Notes: generated from the letters alone by a model not told the origin. Positions 18,248 through 27,239 are shown, counted from the stretch's first letter. The stretch is 64,000 nt of DNA from an uncultured Microbulbifer sp. (GCF_913055755.1 NZ_CAJXKH010000003.1:48220-112219), one strand, 5' to 3'. Translations and numbers: made by a program.

Positions 18248-19597
18248 ATGAACAAAAGCCAATTACAACAACACGATCGCGAGCACCTGCTGCACCCCTT
18301 TACCGATTTCAGCGATCTCGGCAAACAGGGCACCCGGGTTATCACCAGTGCCGAGGGCGCCTACATCACTGATATCGACGGCCACAGCATGCTCGATGCC
18401 ATGTCCGGGCTGTGGTGCTGTAACCTGGGTTACAGCCGCCGCGAAATCAGCGAGGCCATCTACCAGCAGCTGAACAAGCTGCCGTTCTATAACAGCTTTT
18501 TCCAGTGCACCACGGTTCCCTCCATCGAGCTGGCAGACCTGCTGGCAGAGGTGACCCCGGCGCACATGAACAATGTGTTTTTCACCGGCTCCGGCAGTGA
18601 AGCCAACGACACCAACCTGCGTATTATCCGCCGCTACTGGGATCTGAAAGAGCAGCCGGAAAAACGTATCGTCATCTCCCGCACCAACGCCTACCACGGT
18701 TCCACCATCGGCGGTGCCAGCCTGGGCGGTATGAGCGGCATGCACAAGCAGTTCCAGTCGCTGGATTACATTGAACACATCCAGCAGCCATACTGGTTCG
18801 GCGAAGGCGGTGACATGTCTCCGGAAGAGTTCGGCGTACATGCCGCCCGCGCGCTGGATGAGAAAATTCAGGAGCTCGGACCGGAAAAAGTGGCCGCATT
18901 CATTGCCGAACCGATCCAGGGCGCCGGCGGCGTGATCATTCCGCCGGAGACCTACTGGCCGGAAGTGAAAAAGGTCCTGGACCAATACGATATCCTGCTG
19001 GTGATGGATGAAGTGATTTTCGGCTTTGGCCGCACCGGTGAATGGTTCGGCGCCGACTACTACGGCATGCAGCCGGACCTGATGACCTTCGCCAAGGCGG
19101 TAACCAACGGTTACTTCCCGCTGGGTGGCACCATGGTCAGCGACCGCGTTGCCGACGTGATCAAAGCCAAAGGCGGTGAGTTCACCCACGGCTACACCTA
19201 CTCGGCGCACCCGGCGGCCTGTATGGCGGGCCTGGTGACCATCAACATCCTGCGCAATGAAAAGATTATCGAGAATGTGCGCGATGTAACCGGCCCTTAC
19301 CTGGCCAAGCGCTGGGCGGAGCTGGCGGATCACCCGCTGGTGGGCGAGGCCCGCAGTCTCGGTCTGGTCGGTGCGCTGGAACTGGTGAAAGACAAGGGCA
19401 GCCGCGCCCGCTTTGACGACAAGTGCACCGCAGGTGGTGTCTGTCGCGATATGAGTATCAAGAACGGGCTGGTAATGCGTGCCACCGGAGACACCATGAT
19501 CATCGCGCCGCCGCTGATCATCACCACCGAGCAGGTGGATGAACTGGTAGAAAAAGCCCGTCGCGCGCTGGATGATACCGCCAGGGCAATGGCGTAA
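18248..19597 (+). CDS. spuC: SpuC-like putrescine (polyamine):pyruvate aminotransferase
   Basis: A 449-residue class III aminotransferase that transfers the amino group of putrescine or a related diamine to pyruvate. It resembles Pseudomonas SpuC along its length: LLHPFTDFSDL start, GLWCCNLGY near 54, FFTGSGSEANDT near 111, NAYHGST near 147, cofactor Asp in VMDEVIFGFGRTGEW (D254) and the PLP lysine in FAKAVTNGY (K283). Its partner ligase lies 64 bases downstream behind a strong hairpin. The broader omega-amino acid:pyruvate group cannot be excluded as substrate class. Confidence 0.88.
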   Translation: MNKSQLQQHDREHLLHPFTDFSDLGKQGTRVITSAEGAYITDIDGHSMLDAMSGLWCCNLGYSRREISEAIYQQLNKLPFYNSFFQCTTVPSIELADLLAEVTPAHMNNVFFTGSGSEANDTNLRIIRRYWDLKEQPEKRIVISRTNAYHGSTIGGASLGGMSGMHKQFQSLDYIEHIQQPYWFGEGGDMSPEEFGVHAARALDEKIQELGPEKVAAFIAEPIQGAGGVIIPPETYWPEVKKVLDQYDILLVMDEVIFGFGRTGEWFGADYYGMQPDLMTFAKAVTNGYFPLGGTMVSDRVADVIKAKGGEFTHGYTYSAHPAACMAGLVTINILRNEKIIENVRDVTGPYLAKRWAELADHPLVGEARSLGLVGALELVKDKGSRARFDDKCTAGGVCRDMSIKNGLVMRATGDTMIIAPPLIITTEQVDELVEKARRALDDTARAMA

Positions 19598-19609
19598 GAT
19601 CCACAGTGA

Positions 19610-19632
19610 CCACCCCGCGCAGTGCGGGGTGG
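19610..19632 (+). promoter_or_regulatory. Intercistronic hairpin between spuC and the ligase gene
   Basis: CCACCCCGC pairs with GCGGGGTGG around a 5-base loop. No T-run follows, so it is more likely an RNA stability element or partial attenuator than a terminator. Confidence 0.55.
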
Positions 19633-19661
19633 GACAATTGCAGCAAATACGAAGTCAATTT

Positions 19662-21047
19662 ATGGCAACAGAACAAAAATACCAGCCGTCCAGTGCGCTT
19701 CTGGAAACCTCGGAAGCTTTTCTCGCCGAACACCCGGACCTGAAGTGGATCGAGGGCTTTGCCTTCGACATCAACGGCGTGCCTCGAGGCAAATGGCTGC
19801 CGGCCGACTCCGCGCACAAACTGCTCGGCGGCGGTTTGCAGATGCCGCGCAGTGCTGTCAGCCTGGATATCTGGGGGCGGGATATTGAAGACAGCCCGCT
19901 GGTGTTCGCCAGTGGCGACAGTGACGGTGTCTGCCAGCCGGTATCGCCTATCTGTCTGGCGCCGTGGCACCGGGAAAAAACCGCACAGCTGCATATGCAA
20001 CTGTTCGAGGCCGATGGTTCCGTCCTTTACGCCGACCCCCGTGCACAGCTGCAAAAGGTGGTCGACAGGCTGGCGTCCCTCGGCTACAAGGCGGTGTGTG
20101 CGACCGAGCTGGAATTTTACCTGTTGCAGGACGACGTGGACGAACTCGGCCACCCACGTCCGGTAAGCGACAACGATTCCGAGTTGGTGCCGTCCACCGA
20201 TGTGTATGACCTGGCCGAGCTGGATTCCCAGCGGCACTTTTTTGCCGATGTGCGGGCAGCCTGTGAAGAGCAGGGGATTCCTGCGGACTCCATTCTTTCC
20301 GAGTGCGCCCCCGGGCAATTCGAGATCAATCTGCTGCACTGTGACGATCCGCTGAAGGTTGCCGATCAGACACTGTTGTTCAAGCGCCTGCTCAAGGGGG
20401 TGGCGCGCAGCCATGGCCTGCGGGTGAGTGCCATGGCCAAGCCGTTTGGTGACCGCGCCGGCAACGGTATGCATGTGCACATGAGCCTGGTGGACAAGGA
20501 CGGCAACAATGTCTTTGACGACGGCAGTGACACCGGATCGGAACTGCTGCGCCACGCGGTGGCGGGCATGATGGCGACAGCCAATGATTCCATGGCAGTT
20601 TTTGCGCCTCACAGCAATTCCTATCGCCGATTCCAGGAAAGCAGTCACGCGCCCCTCAATCTGTGCTGGGGCTACGACAACCGCACGGTAACTTTCCGGG
20701 TGCCCGCCAGTGAGCCCAAGGCGCGTCGCATCGAGCACCGCATTGCCGGCGCCGACGTCAATGCATACCTGGTGCTGGCAGCCATTCTCGCCGGCGTATG
20801 CCACGGCCTGGAAAACCAGCTGCAACCGCCAGAGCCGGTATCCGGGGATGCCTACCAGGTGGAAAGTGAACAGCTGATCAATACCTGGAGTGGGGCGCTG
20901 GAACGATTTGATGCCAGCCCGCTGTGGCGGGAGTACCTGGACCCGGAATTCGTGGAGCTGTTTGTATTGCTGAAGCGCCAGGAACAGGCGGAAATCGCCG
21001 CCCGCGTAACCGATGTGGAATACCAGAGCTACCTGCAACGGGTGTAA
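19662..21047 (+). CDS. Glutamine-synthetase-like gamma-glutamylpolyamine synthetase
   Basis: A 461-residue member of the glutamine synthetase superfamily of the PuuA/SpuB type, which ligates glutamate to putrescine or other amines using ATP. Motifs: the N-terminal beta-grasp with DINGVPRGKW near 37, ATELEFYL near 149 (metal Glu), ECAPGQFEINL near 212, GNGMHVHMSL near 267 and the ATP/glutamate Arg in NRTVTFRVP near 342. It lacks the adenylylation loop of GlnA. Its place after the SpuC-like gene supports polyamine catabolism. The start at 19662 aligns with family N-termini; an upstream ATG at 19572 overlaps the previous gene. A terminator follows. Confidence 0.86.
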   Translation: MATEQKYQPSSALLETSEAFLAEHPDLKWIEGFAFDINGVPRGKWLPADSAHKLLGGGLQMPRSAVSLDIWGRDIEDSPLVFASGDSDGVCQPVSPICLAPWHREKTAQLHMQLFEADGSVLYADPRAQLQKVVDRLASLGYKAVCATELEFYLLQDDVDELGHPRPVSDNDSELVPSTDVYDLAELDSQRHFFADVRAACEEQGIPADSILSECAPGQFEINLLHCDDPLKVADQTLLFKRLLKGVARSHGLRVSAMAKPFGDRAGNGMHVHMSLVDKDGNNVFDDGSDTGSELLRHAVAGMMATANDSMAVFAPHSNSYRRFQESSHAPLNLCWGYDNRTVTFRVPASEPKARRIEHRIAGADVNAYLVLAAILAGVCHGLENQLQPPEPVSGDAYQVESEQLINTWSGALERFDASPLWREYLDPEFVELFVLLKRQEQAEIAARVTDVEYQSYLQRV

Positions 21048-21220
21048 GCACCGGCGCCGGAGTCCACCGGAAACCGCGGCGTTGTTTGCGACCTTTATTC
21101 AAGGGGATTTGTGTCAGAAATAAAGATGGGGTGAAATGCTCTGCTATACCTAAAAACAGACATCTGCGGCATCGCAGTGTGTCGCAAACTCTCCTCCTGA
21201 AAGTGTGTTCGAGAAACCTG

Positions 21221-21247
21221 GCCCGCCAACTGGCGGGCATTTTTTTT
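21221..21247 (+). terminator. Terminator after the polyamine ligase gene
   Basis: GCCCGCC pairs with GGCGGGC over a 4-base loop, then A and eight T residues. Confidence 0.88.
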
Positions 21248-21305
21248 GGGCAGAAATTTTAAGCAGAAATTTCTTCCTATATGCGGGTTAATGCTTAGGC
21301 ATTAC

Positions 21306-21336
21306 TTGCTGTTTCCATTAAAACTCCACCTATACT
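21306..21336 (+). promoter_or_regulatory. Likely sigma-70 promoter of ompW
   Basis: TTGCTG (21306) and TATACT (21331) are separated by 19 bases, a little long. The -10 is close to consensus and lies 85 bases upstream of the start codon, downstream of a small palindrome. Confidence 0.4.
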
Positions 21337-21420
21337 GAAAATAACCGCGTGCCGGGGTCACGTTGGAACCTGTGTATCCCCAGCGGCCATGGAGCATTTC
21401 AGAGTTACAAGGAGTTACCC

Positions 21421-22203
21421 ATGCGAACCAAGTCCCTTCTTCTCCCGCTGGCGATTGTCTCCGCCAGTGCCACCGCGCCGGCCTTCGCCGATTTTAATGG
21501 CGGCGACGTTATCGTACGTGTCGGTGCTGCCTTTATGGAGACCGACGATACCTCTGTACTGGCAGATACCGTACTTGTCGACGTCGAGGATCCAAATGAT
21601 CCGGATGCCGTGATCCCCGTAGAGGCGGGTGCGTCGCTGGATCTCGATGATGAGACCACTTGGTTTATTAACGGTACTTTTTTCCTGGCCGATCACTGGG
21701 CGGTCGAGCTGTACCACATGAACAGCGCCGACCTGGATGCCAGCATTAGCACCTTTGTGATAACGCCCGATGCTGAATTCCGTGGTACCGACGGCATCGG
21801 TGATTTTGAAACCAGTGTCACCAGTTTTTATGTCGACTGGTACCCGGTGTGTGTGGAATCCTGGATTCAACCGTACGTGGGTGTAGGCGTGAATTACACC
21901 GATATCGACCAGGACTGGCTGCGCCCGGTGTTTGTGGATGAGTCAACCAACTACGGCCTGCTCAACTTCGGCAGCTCTTTTGGCTGGACCGCGCAGGTCG
22001 GTGTGGATATGACTTTCGGCCGTGAGAGCAACTGGCTGATCAACGCCTCGGCCATGTATATCGATGCGGATCCCGAACTGGAGCTGGGCTTCGACGCGTT
22101 CGACCTGGATACCGGGGCAGTGGATACCATTCGCATCAAGGACGATTTGGAATACGACTCCTGGATTTTCAACCTGGGTGTTGGTTACAAGTTCAGCTTC
22201 TGA
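21421..22203 (+). CDS. ompW: OmpW-family outer membrane protein
   Basis: A 260-residue predicted eight-stranded outer membrane beta-barrel. A signal peptide ends at AFA (about residue 22). The mature part begins with GGDVIVRVGAAFM, has the family segment HWAVELYHMN, the WIQPYVGVGVNY strand and ends with YKFSF, a C-terminal aromatic typical of BAM-inserted barrels. OmpW proteins form narrow hydrophobic channels linked to stress and small apolar molecules. Loops are longer and more acidic than in E. coli, in keeping with a marine organism. The start at 21421 follows AAGGAG. Confidence 0.88.
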   Translation: MRTKSLLLPLAIVSASATAPAFADFNGGDVIVRVGAAFMETDDTSVLADTVLVDVEDPNDPDAVIPVEAGASLDLDDETTWFINGTFFLADHWAVELYHMNSADLDASISTFVITPDAEFRGTDGIGDFETSVTSFYVDWYPVCVESWIQPYVGVGVNYTDIDQDWLRPVFVDESTNYGLLNFGSSFGWTAQVGVDMTFGRESNWLINASAMYIDADPELELGFDAFDLDTGAVDTIRIKDDLEYDSWIFNLGVGYKFSF

Positions 22204-22517
22204 TCTGACCGTTGCTCCAGACACCATTGCCCCGGCTCTGCAGCACTGCAGGACCGGGGCTTTGTCTTGTGCGGGAGGGAACTCCGACGGAGTTGCTCCC
22301 GGGCGATCACCTGCCGTGTCTGGTTTTGCATCGCCGCCAGGCGCCTGTCACAGCGCTGCCACAGTGTTGGGCGATCATTTGAGGAAAGAGGCGACTGAGC
22401 GGTCTTGCCCCGTTTGTGGACGGATAGTGTCTGGCAGTCACTTCTGCGCCGGTGTATTCTTCGCCTTATCGGCGTCCGGCTGAGAGCCTTTGCCAGAACA
22501 ATAAATACGGGGAAATT
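22204..22517 (+). other. Intergenic region with ompW terminator and cluster leader
   Basis: About 310 bases. A GCCCCGG/CCGGGGC hairpin (22229-22260) with an internal stem and a T-rich tail ends ompW. The remainder must hold the promoter of the glycan cluster, but no convincing boxes were found. Confidence 0.55.
22229..22263 (+). terminator. Probable terminator of ompW
   Basis: GCCCCGG pairs with CCGGGGC, enclosing CTGCAGCACTGCAG, itself an inverted repeat. Only three T residues follow at once, then GTCTT, so strength is moderate. Confidence 0.55.
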
Positions 22518-23909
22518 ATGACCGCCTTGGGAGAGTTATCAGACGGTCCCGCGGCCGCAGAGCGGCCACTGAATATCTGCCTGCTTGGCTATCGCAGCCA
22601 TCCCCACTGTGGTGGGCAGGGTGTATACCTGCATTACCTGAGTAAAGCGCTGGTTGAGGCCGGTCATTCTGTGGACGTGATTTCCGGGCAACCCTACCCG
22701 GAACTCGACCCGCGGGTGCGCCTGATCAAGATGCCGGGACTCAACCTCTACGAGCATGCCAATCCCACCCGCGCACTGCGCCCCCGCCACCTGTTGAGCT
22801 GGGCCGACTTTTACGAGTGGTTTGGCAAATTGACCGGTGCCTTTGCCGAGCCCTATGCATTTGGCCGTCGCGTCGCGCGCTATTTGCGCAGGCACGGCCG
22901 GCATTACGATATTGTCCACGACAACCAGTCCCTCTGTTATGGATTGCTGGATATCGAAAAATCCGGCGTGCCGGTAGTTGCCACCATCCATCACCCGATC
23001 ACCCGCGACCGCCAGTTGGCGCTGGACGCGGCCCCGGACTGGTTCTATCGCCTGCTGGTGCGCCGCTGGCACAGTTTTCTGGGCATGCAGATTCGGGTTT
23101 CCCGCAGGCTGCGCTACATCGTTACCGTATCCAGCCAATCCCTCAACGATATCGTTGCGCAGTTCGGGGTGCAGCGTTCGCAGTTGCAGCTGATTTACAA
23201 CGGCATCGATACCGAAATTTTTCGACCGCTACCAGAAATTGCGCGCAACCCGATGCGCATCATGACCACCGCATCGGCGGACCAGCCGCTAAAAGGGCTG
23301 CGCTTCCTGCTGCAGGCGGTGGCACTGTTGCGGCCCAGGTACCCGGAGCTGGAAGTGCTGGTGGTGGGCAAACTGAAAACCGGAGGTGCAACGGAACAAT
23401 TGCTGCGGGAGTTGCAGCTGGAAAATACGGTGCAGTTTGTTTCCGGCATCAGTAATCGCGAAATGGTGGAGTACTACGCGACTGCGGGCATGGTGGTATG
23501 TCCTTCGCTGTACGAGGGCTTCGGGTTGCCCGCTGGCGAGGCCATGGCCTGTGGCGTGCCGGTGATTTCCAGTGACGGCGGCGCGCTGCCGGAAGTGGTC
23601 GGCGATGCCGGCATCGTTGTTCCGGCGGGGGATAGCGGGGCGCTTTCCCGGGCCATAGATCGGCTGCTCGGCAATGCAGAATTGAGTAAAGCGCTGGCGC
23701 GCAAGGGGCGTGAACGAATTGAGCAGGAGTTTTCCTGGGCCCGGGCCGCGCAGCACCTGGGGAATTACTATCGCCGTATCATCGCGCAGCGCTCCGGTGT
23801 CGAGGGCAGCAACCATATTTCTTTTTCGGAAAAGCCGCGCCCCGGGGAGAGTGCGGCGAATTCTGCCAAAGACCTGTTGACGGAACAGAACCGGGGGAAG
23901 GCGGCCTGA
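22518..23909 (+). CDS. GT4-family glycosyltransferase (cluster gene 1)
   Basis: A 463-residue GT-B fold retaining glycosyltransferase. The N-terminal acceptor half has GGQGVYLHYLSKAL near 38. The C-terminal donor half has the IYNGIDTEIF segment near 233, a DQPLKGLRFLLQA segment near 260 and the GT4 donor motif YEGFGLPAGEAMACG near 337 with its E-x7-E. No membrane segment is seen; it probably works at the cytoplasmic face. The tail of about 30 residues is polar and has no known match. The start at 22518 follows GGGGAA. Its stop overlaps the next start (TGATG), so it heads a tightly coupled run of three genes. Acceptor unknown. Confidence 0.9.
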   Translation: MTALGELSDGPAAAERPLNICLLGYRSHPHCGGQGVYLHYLSKALVEAGHSVDVISGQPYPELDPRVRLIKMPGLNLYEHANPTRALRPRHLLSWADFYEWFGKLTGAFAEPYAFGRRVARYLRRHGRHYDIVHDNQSLCYGLLDIEKSGVPVVATIHHPITRDRQLALDAAPDWFYRLLVRRWHSFLGMQIRVSRRLRYIVTVSSQSLNDIVAQFGVQRSQLQLIYNGIDTEIFRPLPEIARNPMRIMTTASADQPLKGLRFLLQAVALLRPRYPELEVLVVGKLKTGGATEQLLRELQLENTVQFVSGISNREMVEYYATAGMVVCPSLYEGFGLPAGEAMACGVPVISSDGGALPEVVGDAGIVVPAGDSGALSRAIDRLLGNAELSKALARKGRERIEQEFSWARAAQHLGNYYRRIIAQRSGVEGSNHISFSEKPRPGESAANSAKDLLTEQNRGKAA

Positions 23910-24685
23910 TGATTACCGTTAAACCAGAGCTGCTCAGCCTGAAACCGGGCCAGAAAGTGCTTGATCTGGGGTGTGGCGAGGGGCGGCATACGATCCACCT
24001 CTCCATCACCGATCCCGTGGATGTATACGGCTTTGACCTCAGCCTGAAGGATGTGCGCGCTGCCAGCGAAAAGGCGCAGCCCTTTATGGCATCGCCGGAA
24101 ACCTGCGGGCGTTTACTGTTTGGGGTGGGGGACGGTTTACAGTTGCCCTTTGCCGATGACAGTTTTGACGTTGTGATCTGTTCTGAGGTGCTGGAGCATA
24201 TTCCCGATTTCCAGGGTGTGCTGGCAGAGATCGAACGGGTACTGAAGCCCGGTGGTATTTTTGCGGCAACCGTCCCGGCGTTTTTTCCCGAGTGGGTTTG
24301 CTGGAAGCTGTCCGATGCCTATCACCAGGTAGAGGGTGGGCATATTCGTATTTTTCGTGAAAGTCAGCTGCGTCGCAGTATCGAACGGTTTGGGCTGCGC
24401 TATTTCAGCGGTCACAAGGCCCACGCACTGCACGCGCCTTTCTGGTGGTTGAAGTGTCTGCTGTGGGGGCGAGAAGACGCCGTCATTGTACGCGCCTACC
24501 ACCGCTTGCTGGTGTGGGACATGATGCAGAAACCGTTACTGACCCGCTGGCTCGAGCGTTTGTTGAACCCGCTGCTGGGAAAAAGTATCGCGCTGTATTT
24601 CGTAAAGCCCGCGGCTTGTGCGGGCCTGCCCGCGGGCCGGCCTGTGCCCGCCAGTGATCGCTCCGCGCTGGAGGTGGCGGCGTGA
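23909..24685 (+). CDS. Class I SAM-dependent methyltransferase (cluster gene 2)
   Basis: A 258-residue methyltransferase of the Methyltransf_11 type. SAM motif I is VLDLGCGEGRH near 17-27, the acidic loop GFDLSLKDV follows near 46 and motif IV is VVICSEVLEHIPDFQG near 90. The C-terminal third is longer than in minimal family members and includes a Trp-rich stretch near 180 (HAPFWWLKCLLW) that could dock on a membrane or lipid-linked substrate. It is coupled by one-base overlap to the glycosyltransferase and by four-base overlap to the next gene. Likely target is a sugar or lipid of the cluster product; inferred. Confidence 0.88.
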   Translation: MITVKPELLSLKPGQKVLDLGCGEGRHTIHLSITDPVDVYGFDLSLKDVRAASEKAQPFMASPETCGRLLFGVGDGLQLPFADDSFDVVICSEVLEHIPDFQGVLAEIERVLKPGGIFAATVPAFFPEWVCWKLSDAYHQVEGGHIRIFRESQLRRSIERFGLRYFSGHKAHALHAPFWWLKCLLWGREDAVIVRAYHRLLVWDMMQKPLLTRWLERLLNPLLGKSIALYFVKPAACAGLPAGRPVPASDRSALEVAA

Positions 24686-25794
24686 GTGAACAGATGGTAG
24701 TGGCAGCGCAGCCAAACGCAATATTTCCCGAACACTTTCTCCGTCGCAGTGCCGAATATATCCTGTCGCAACAGCTGGCGGATGGTGCCATTCCCTGGTT
24801 TTCCGGACACTACGCAGACCCGTGGGACCACGTCGAGGCGGCCATGGGGCTGAGCATCGCCGGCGAGCTGGGCGCGGCCGAAAAGGCCTACCAGTGGCTG
24901 GCACAACGGCAGTTGCCGGATGGCAGTTGGTGGGCGGCATACCGCGATGGCAAGGTCGACAATCGCGAGCGCCGCGAAAGTAATTTTGTGGCCTATATCG
25001 CCACCGGTATCTGGCACCATTACCTGATCAGCGGTGAGCGGGAATTCCTGTTGCGCTTCTGGCCGGTGGTAGAAAAGGCGCTGGATTTTGTGCTCGCATT
25101 GCAGTCGGAATACGGCGATATCCAGTGGGCTGTTGATGCAGACGGCGTACCGATGCAGGATGCGCTGATTACCGGCTGCTCCTCCATCTTCAAAAGTCTG
25201 GAGTGCGGCATCAATATTGCGCACACGTTGGGGATCGAGCGGTCGGACTGGGTGGAAGGCCGCCGCATCCTCGGCGTCGCATTGCGGGAAAGGCCAGAGC
25301 GGTTTGATCGCACCTGGGAAAGCAAGGCACGATTCTCCATGGACTGGTTCTACCCGGTGCTTACCGGAGCGGTCAGTGGCGGGGGTGCGCGCAGACGGCT
25401 GCAGAAAAAGTGGGATGAATTTGTGGTGGCAGGCCTGGGATGCCGCTGTGTCAACGACGAGCCCTGGGTGACCGTTGCAGAGTCCTGCGAACTCACCATG
25501 GCGCTGTTGGCAGCGGGAGAGCCGGGCAAGGCGCTGAAAATCTATCGCGCATTACACCGCTGGCAGGACCGCGATGGCGGTTACTGGACCGGATATGTGT
25601 ATCGTGACAGCGCCGTCTGGCCGGAAGAAAAAACCACCTGGACCGTCGGTGCCATGCTGCTGGCGGCGGACGCGCTGGCGGGGCTGACCCCGGCCAGCAC
25701 GCTGTTTACCCGGGTAAATTTACTGGATGCGCCGCAGGATGCCGAGGGTTTCCACCATCTCGACCAGCTCGAACTGGGCGGAGTTCAGCGCTAA
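24682..25794 (+). CDS. Alpha/alpha-toroid protein with QW-type motifs, prenyltransferase/cyclase-like (cluster gene 3)
   Basis: A 370-residue predicted alpha/alpha-barrel protein of the terpenoid cyclase/six-hairpin glycosidase fold. Three QW-like repeats are visible: QQLADGAIPW near 30, RQLPDGSWW near 75 and WQDRDGGYW near 294. The DPWDHVEAAMGL segment near 46 is strongly conserved in character. The class II cyclase motif DxDD is absent, so an ordinary squalene-type cyclase is unlikely; a glycan-processing or prenyl-related role is possible. No signal peptide. GTG start overlaps the previous stop (GTGA). Its last 75 bases overlap, tail to tail, the following minus-strand gene. Confidence 0.72.
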   Translation: MSEQMVVAAQPNAIFPEHFLRRSAEYILSQQLADGAIPWFSGHYADPWDHVEAAMGLSIAGELGAAEKAYQWLAQRQLPDGSWWAAYRDGKVDNRERRESNFVAYIATGIWHHYLISGEREFLLRFWPVVEKALDFVLALQSEYGDIQWAVDADGVPMQDALITGCSSIFKSLECGINIAHTLGIERSDWVEGRRILGVALRERPERFDRTWESKARFSMDWFYPVLTGAVSGGGARRRLQKKWDEFVVAGLGCRCVNDEPWVTVAESCELTMALLAAGEPGKALKIYRALHRWQDRDGGYWTGYVYRDSAVWPEEKTTWTVGAMLLAADALAGLTPASTLFTRVNLLDAPQDAEGFHHLDQLELGGVQR

Positions 25795-26340
25795 CTGGTA
25801 AATCTCGTAGGGTGCCTGGCCGCCGTCTTCGGGGTTGGGGAAAATATCGTGAATGGCGAGGAAGCCGCCGGGCACGATATGCCGGGTCCAGCTGCGGTAA
25901 TCTGTGAGTGCCGCTTCCAGGGAGTGACCGCCGTCAATAAATACCAGTCCCAGCGGGGTATTCCAGTGTCGTGCGGCCACCACTGACGGAGCCACGACTG
26001 GCACCACGGTTTGTTCCAGATCGGCCCGGCGCATGTTGCCGCGAAAACTGTGGAAGCTGTCCATTAACTGGGCTCGGGGGTCGAACAGTTCGCTATCGTG
26101 ATACTCCTCACCGGGCTGGTGTTCTTCCGAGCCGCGATGGTGGTCCAGGGCAAACAGGGTATTGCCCATCAGTTTGCAGGCGCTGCCGATATACACGGTG
26201 GATTTGCCGCAATAGCTGCCGACTTCCAGGCAGGGCCCCAGGTCGCTGGCATCCGCCGCCAGTCGGTAGAGCGCTTCGCCTTCCTTCGGGTTGAGAAAGC
26301 CTTTGACGGTTTCGATATCGAGGGGGAGGGTCATTTCCAT
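25720..26340 (-). CDS. Class I SAM-dependent methyltransferase, TylF/CmcI-like (cluster gene 4)
   Basis: A 206-residue methyltransferase of the Methyltransf_24/CmcI type, which usually methylates sugar or small-molecule hydroxyls with a metal ion. Motifs: CLEVGSYCGKSTVYIG near 37-52, FALDHH near 63, VFIDGGHSLEAALTDY near 133-148 (metal and SAM-loop Asp) and PGGFLAIHDIFPNPEDGG near 157-174. It is on the opposite strand to its neighbours and divergent from the acyltransferase, but part of the same functional group by content. Its end runs 75 bases into the preceding gene. Confidence 0.86.
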   Translation of the reverse strand: MEMTLPLDIETVKGFLNPKEGEALYRLAADASDLGPCLEVGSYCGKSTVYIGSACKLMGNTLFALDHHRGSEEHQPGEEYHDSELFDPRAQLMDSFHSFRGNMRRADLEQTVVPVVAPSVVAARHWNTPLGLVFIDGGHSLEAALTDYRSWTRHIVPGGFLAIHDIFPNPEDGGQAPYEIYQLALNSAQFELVEMVETLGILRRIQ

Positions 26341-26494
26341 GGTGTTTAATCTGTAATCTGCTGTTATTGCGGAAGGTAATCCGACGATCGCTTGAATGCA
26401 ATGTGCTGTGCGGTCAGCATTGGTGATATTAATCGTGCATCAATAGCATCGTGTTTATTGATGTGATCAGAAAATAAAACAGGCACCCCTGAGG

Positions 26495-27217
26495 ATGCGC
26501 AAGGATCATAGGCCTTACTGGCTGAAGCGGTTGCAGTTGCAGTGGCGGCACTGGCGCACGCGTCACTTTTTGCTGCCCCACTTTGATGCCATCGGCCGCG
26601 AACCCGAAATCATGGATCCCGGTTCGGTGAAGGTATTCGGGCGCAATATCTGCTTGGGGGATTTCCCGCACCTGATTTCCACCCCGGACAACTGTATCCG
26701 TTTTACCGCCATGGGACACCGGGGTGGTGATGCACGCATCACCATCGGCGATTATGTTTTGATCTCCCCGGGGGTGCGTATTTCCGCGGCGGAATCGATT
26801 GCCATCGGCGACGCCTGTATGTTTGCCGCCAACGTGTATATCTCGGATTCCGACTGGCACGGTATCTACAACCGCGCGCGCCCGTTCCGCTGCACAGCGC
26901 CCATCAGCATCGGCAACAATGTCTGGATCGGGGACAGTGCGATTGTCTGCAAGGGGGTCACCATCGGTGAGAACTCGGTAATCGGGGCGGGCAGTGTGGT
27001 TACCCGCGATGTACCGGCGAATACGGTGGTTGCGGGCAACCCGGCGCGGCCGATCAAGGAAATCAATCCCCGCCGCCGCATGATCACCCGCGAGGCCCTG
27101 TTTGCCGACAGCTTCCGGCAGGCGCATAACCTGGACGAATTGGATAAAATGCTGCTGGCGGGCAACAGCCTGCGGGGTTGGCTGCGGTCGCTGTTGCTGC
27201 CGCGGCAGGGGGATTAA
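26495..27217 (+). CDS. Left-handed beta-helix acyltransferase (cluster gene 5)
   Basis: A 240-residue acyltransferase of the WbbJ/maltose O-acetyltransferase type. The hexapeptide-repeat region spans about 85-185: [54 protein letters not shown]. The family's catalytic His is in DSDWHGI near 127, and the closing [13 protein letters not shown] is typical. It probably acetylates a sugar of a surface glycan using acetyl-CoA. The N-terminus is basic and aromatic, unlike soluble small-molecule acetyltransferases. Shikimate kinase starts 22 bases after its stop. Confidence 0.88.
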   Translation: MRKDHRPYWLKRLQLQWRHWRTRHFLLPHFDAIGREPEIMDPGSVKVFGRNICLGDFPHLISTPDNCIRFTAMGHRGGDARITIGDYVLISPGVRISAAESIAIGDACMFAANVYISDSDWHGIYNRARPFRCTAPISIGNNVWIGDSAIVCKGVTIGENSVIGAGSVVTRDVPANTVVAGNPARPIKEINPRRRMITREALFADSFRQAHNLDELDKMLLAGNSLRGWLRSLLLPRQGD

Positions 27218-27239
27218 CGAAGTAGGACGTTCAATAACA

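Larger units (their letters stand above)
21048..21420. other. Intergenic region before ompW
   Basis: About 370 bases with the ligase terminator, two copies of GCAGAAATTT at 21250-21273, a small palindrome AATGC-TTAG-GCATT (21290-21303) and a likely ompW promoter. No gene is seen. Confidence 0.6.
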
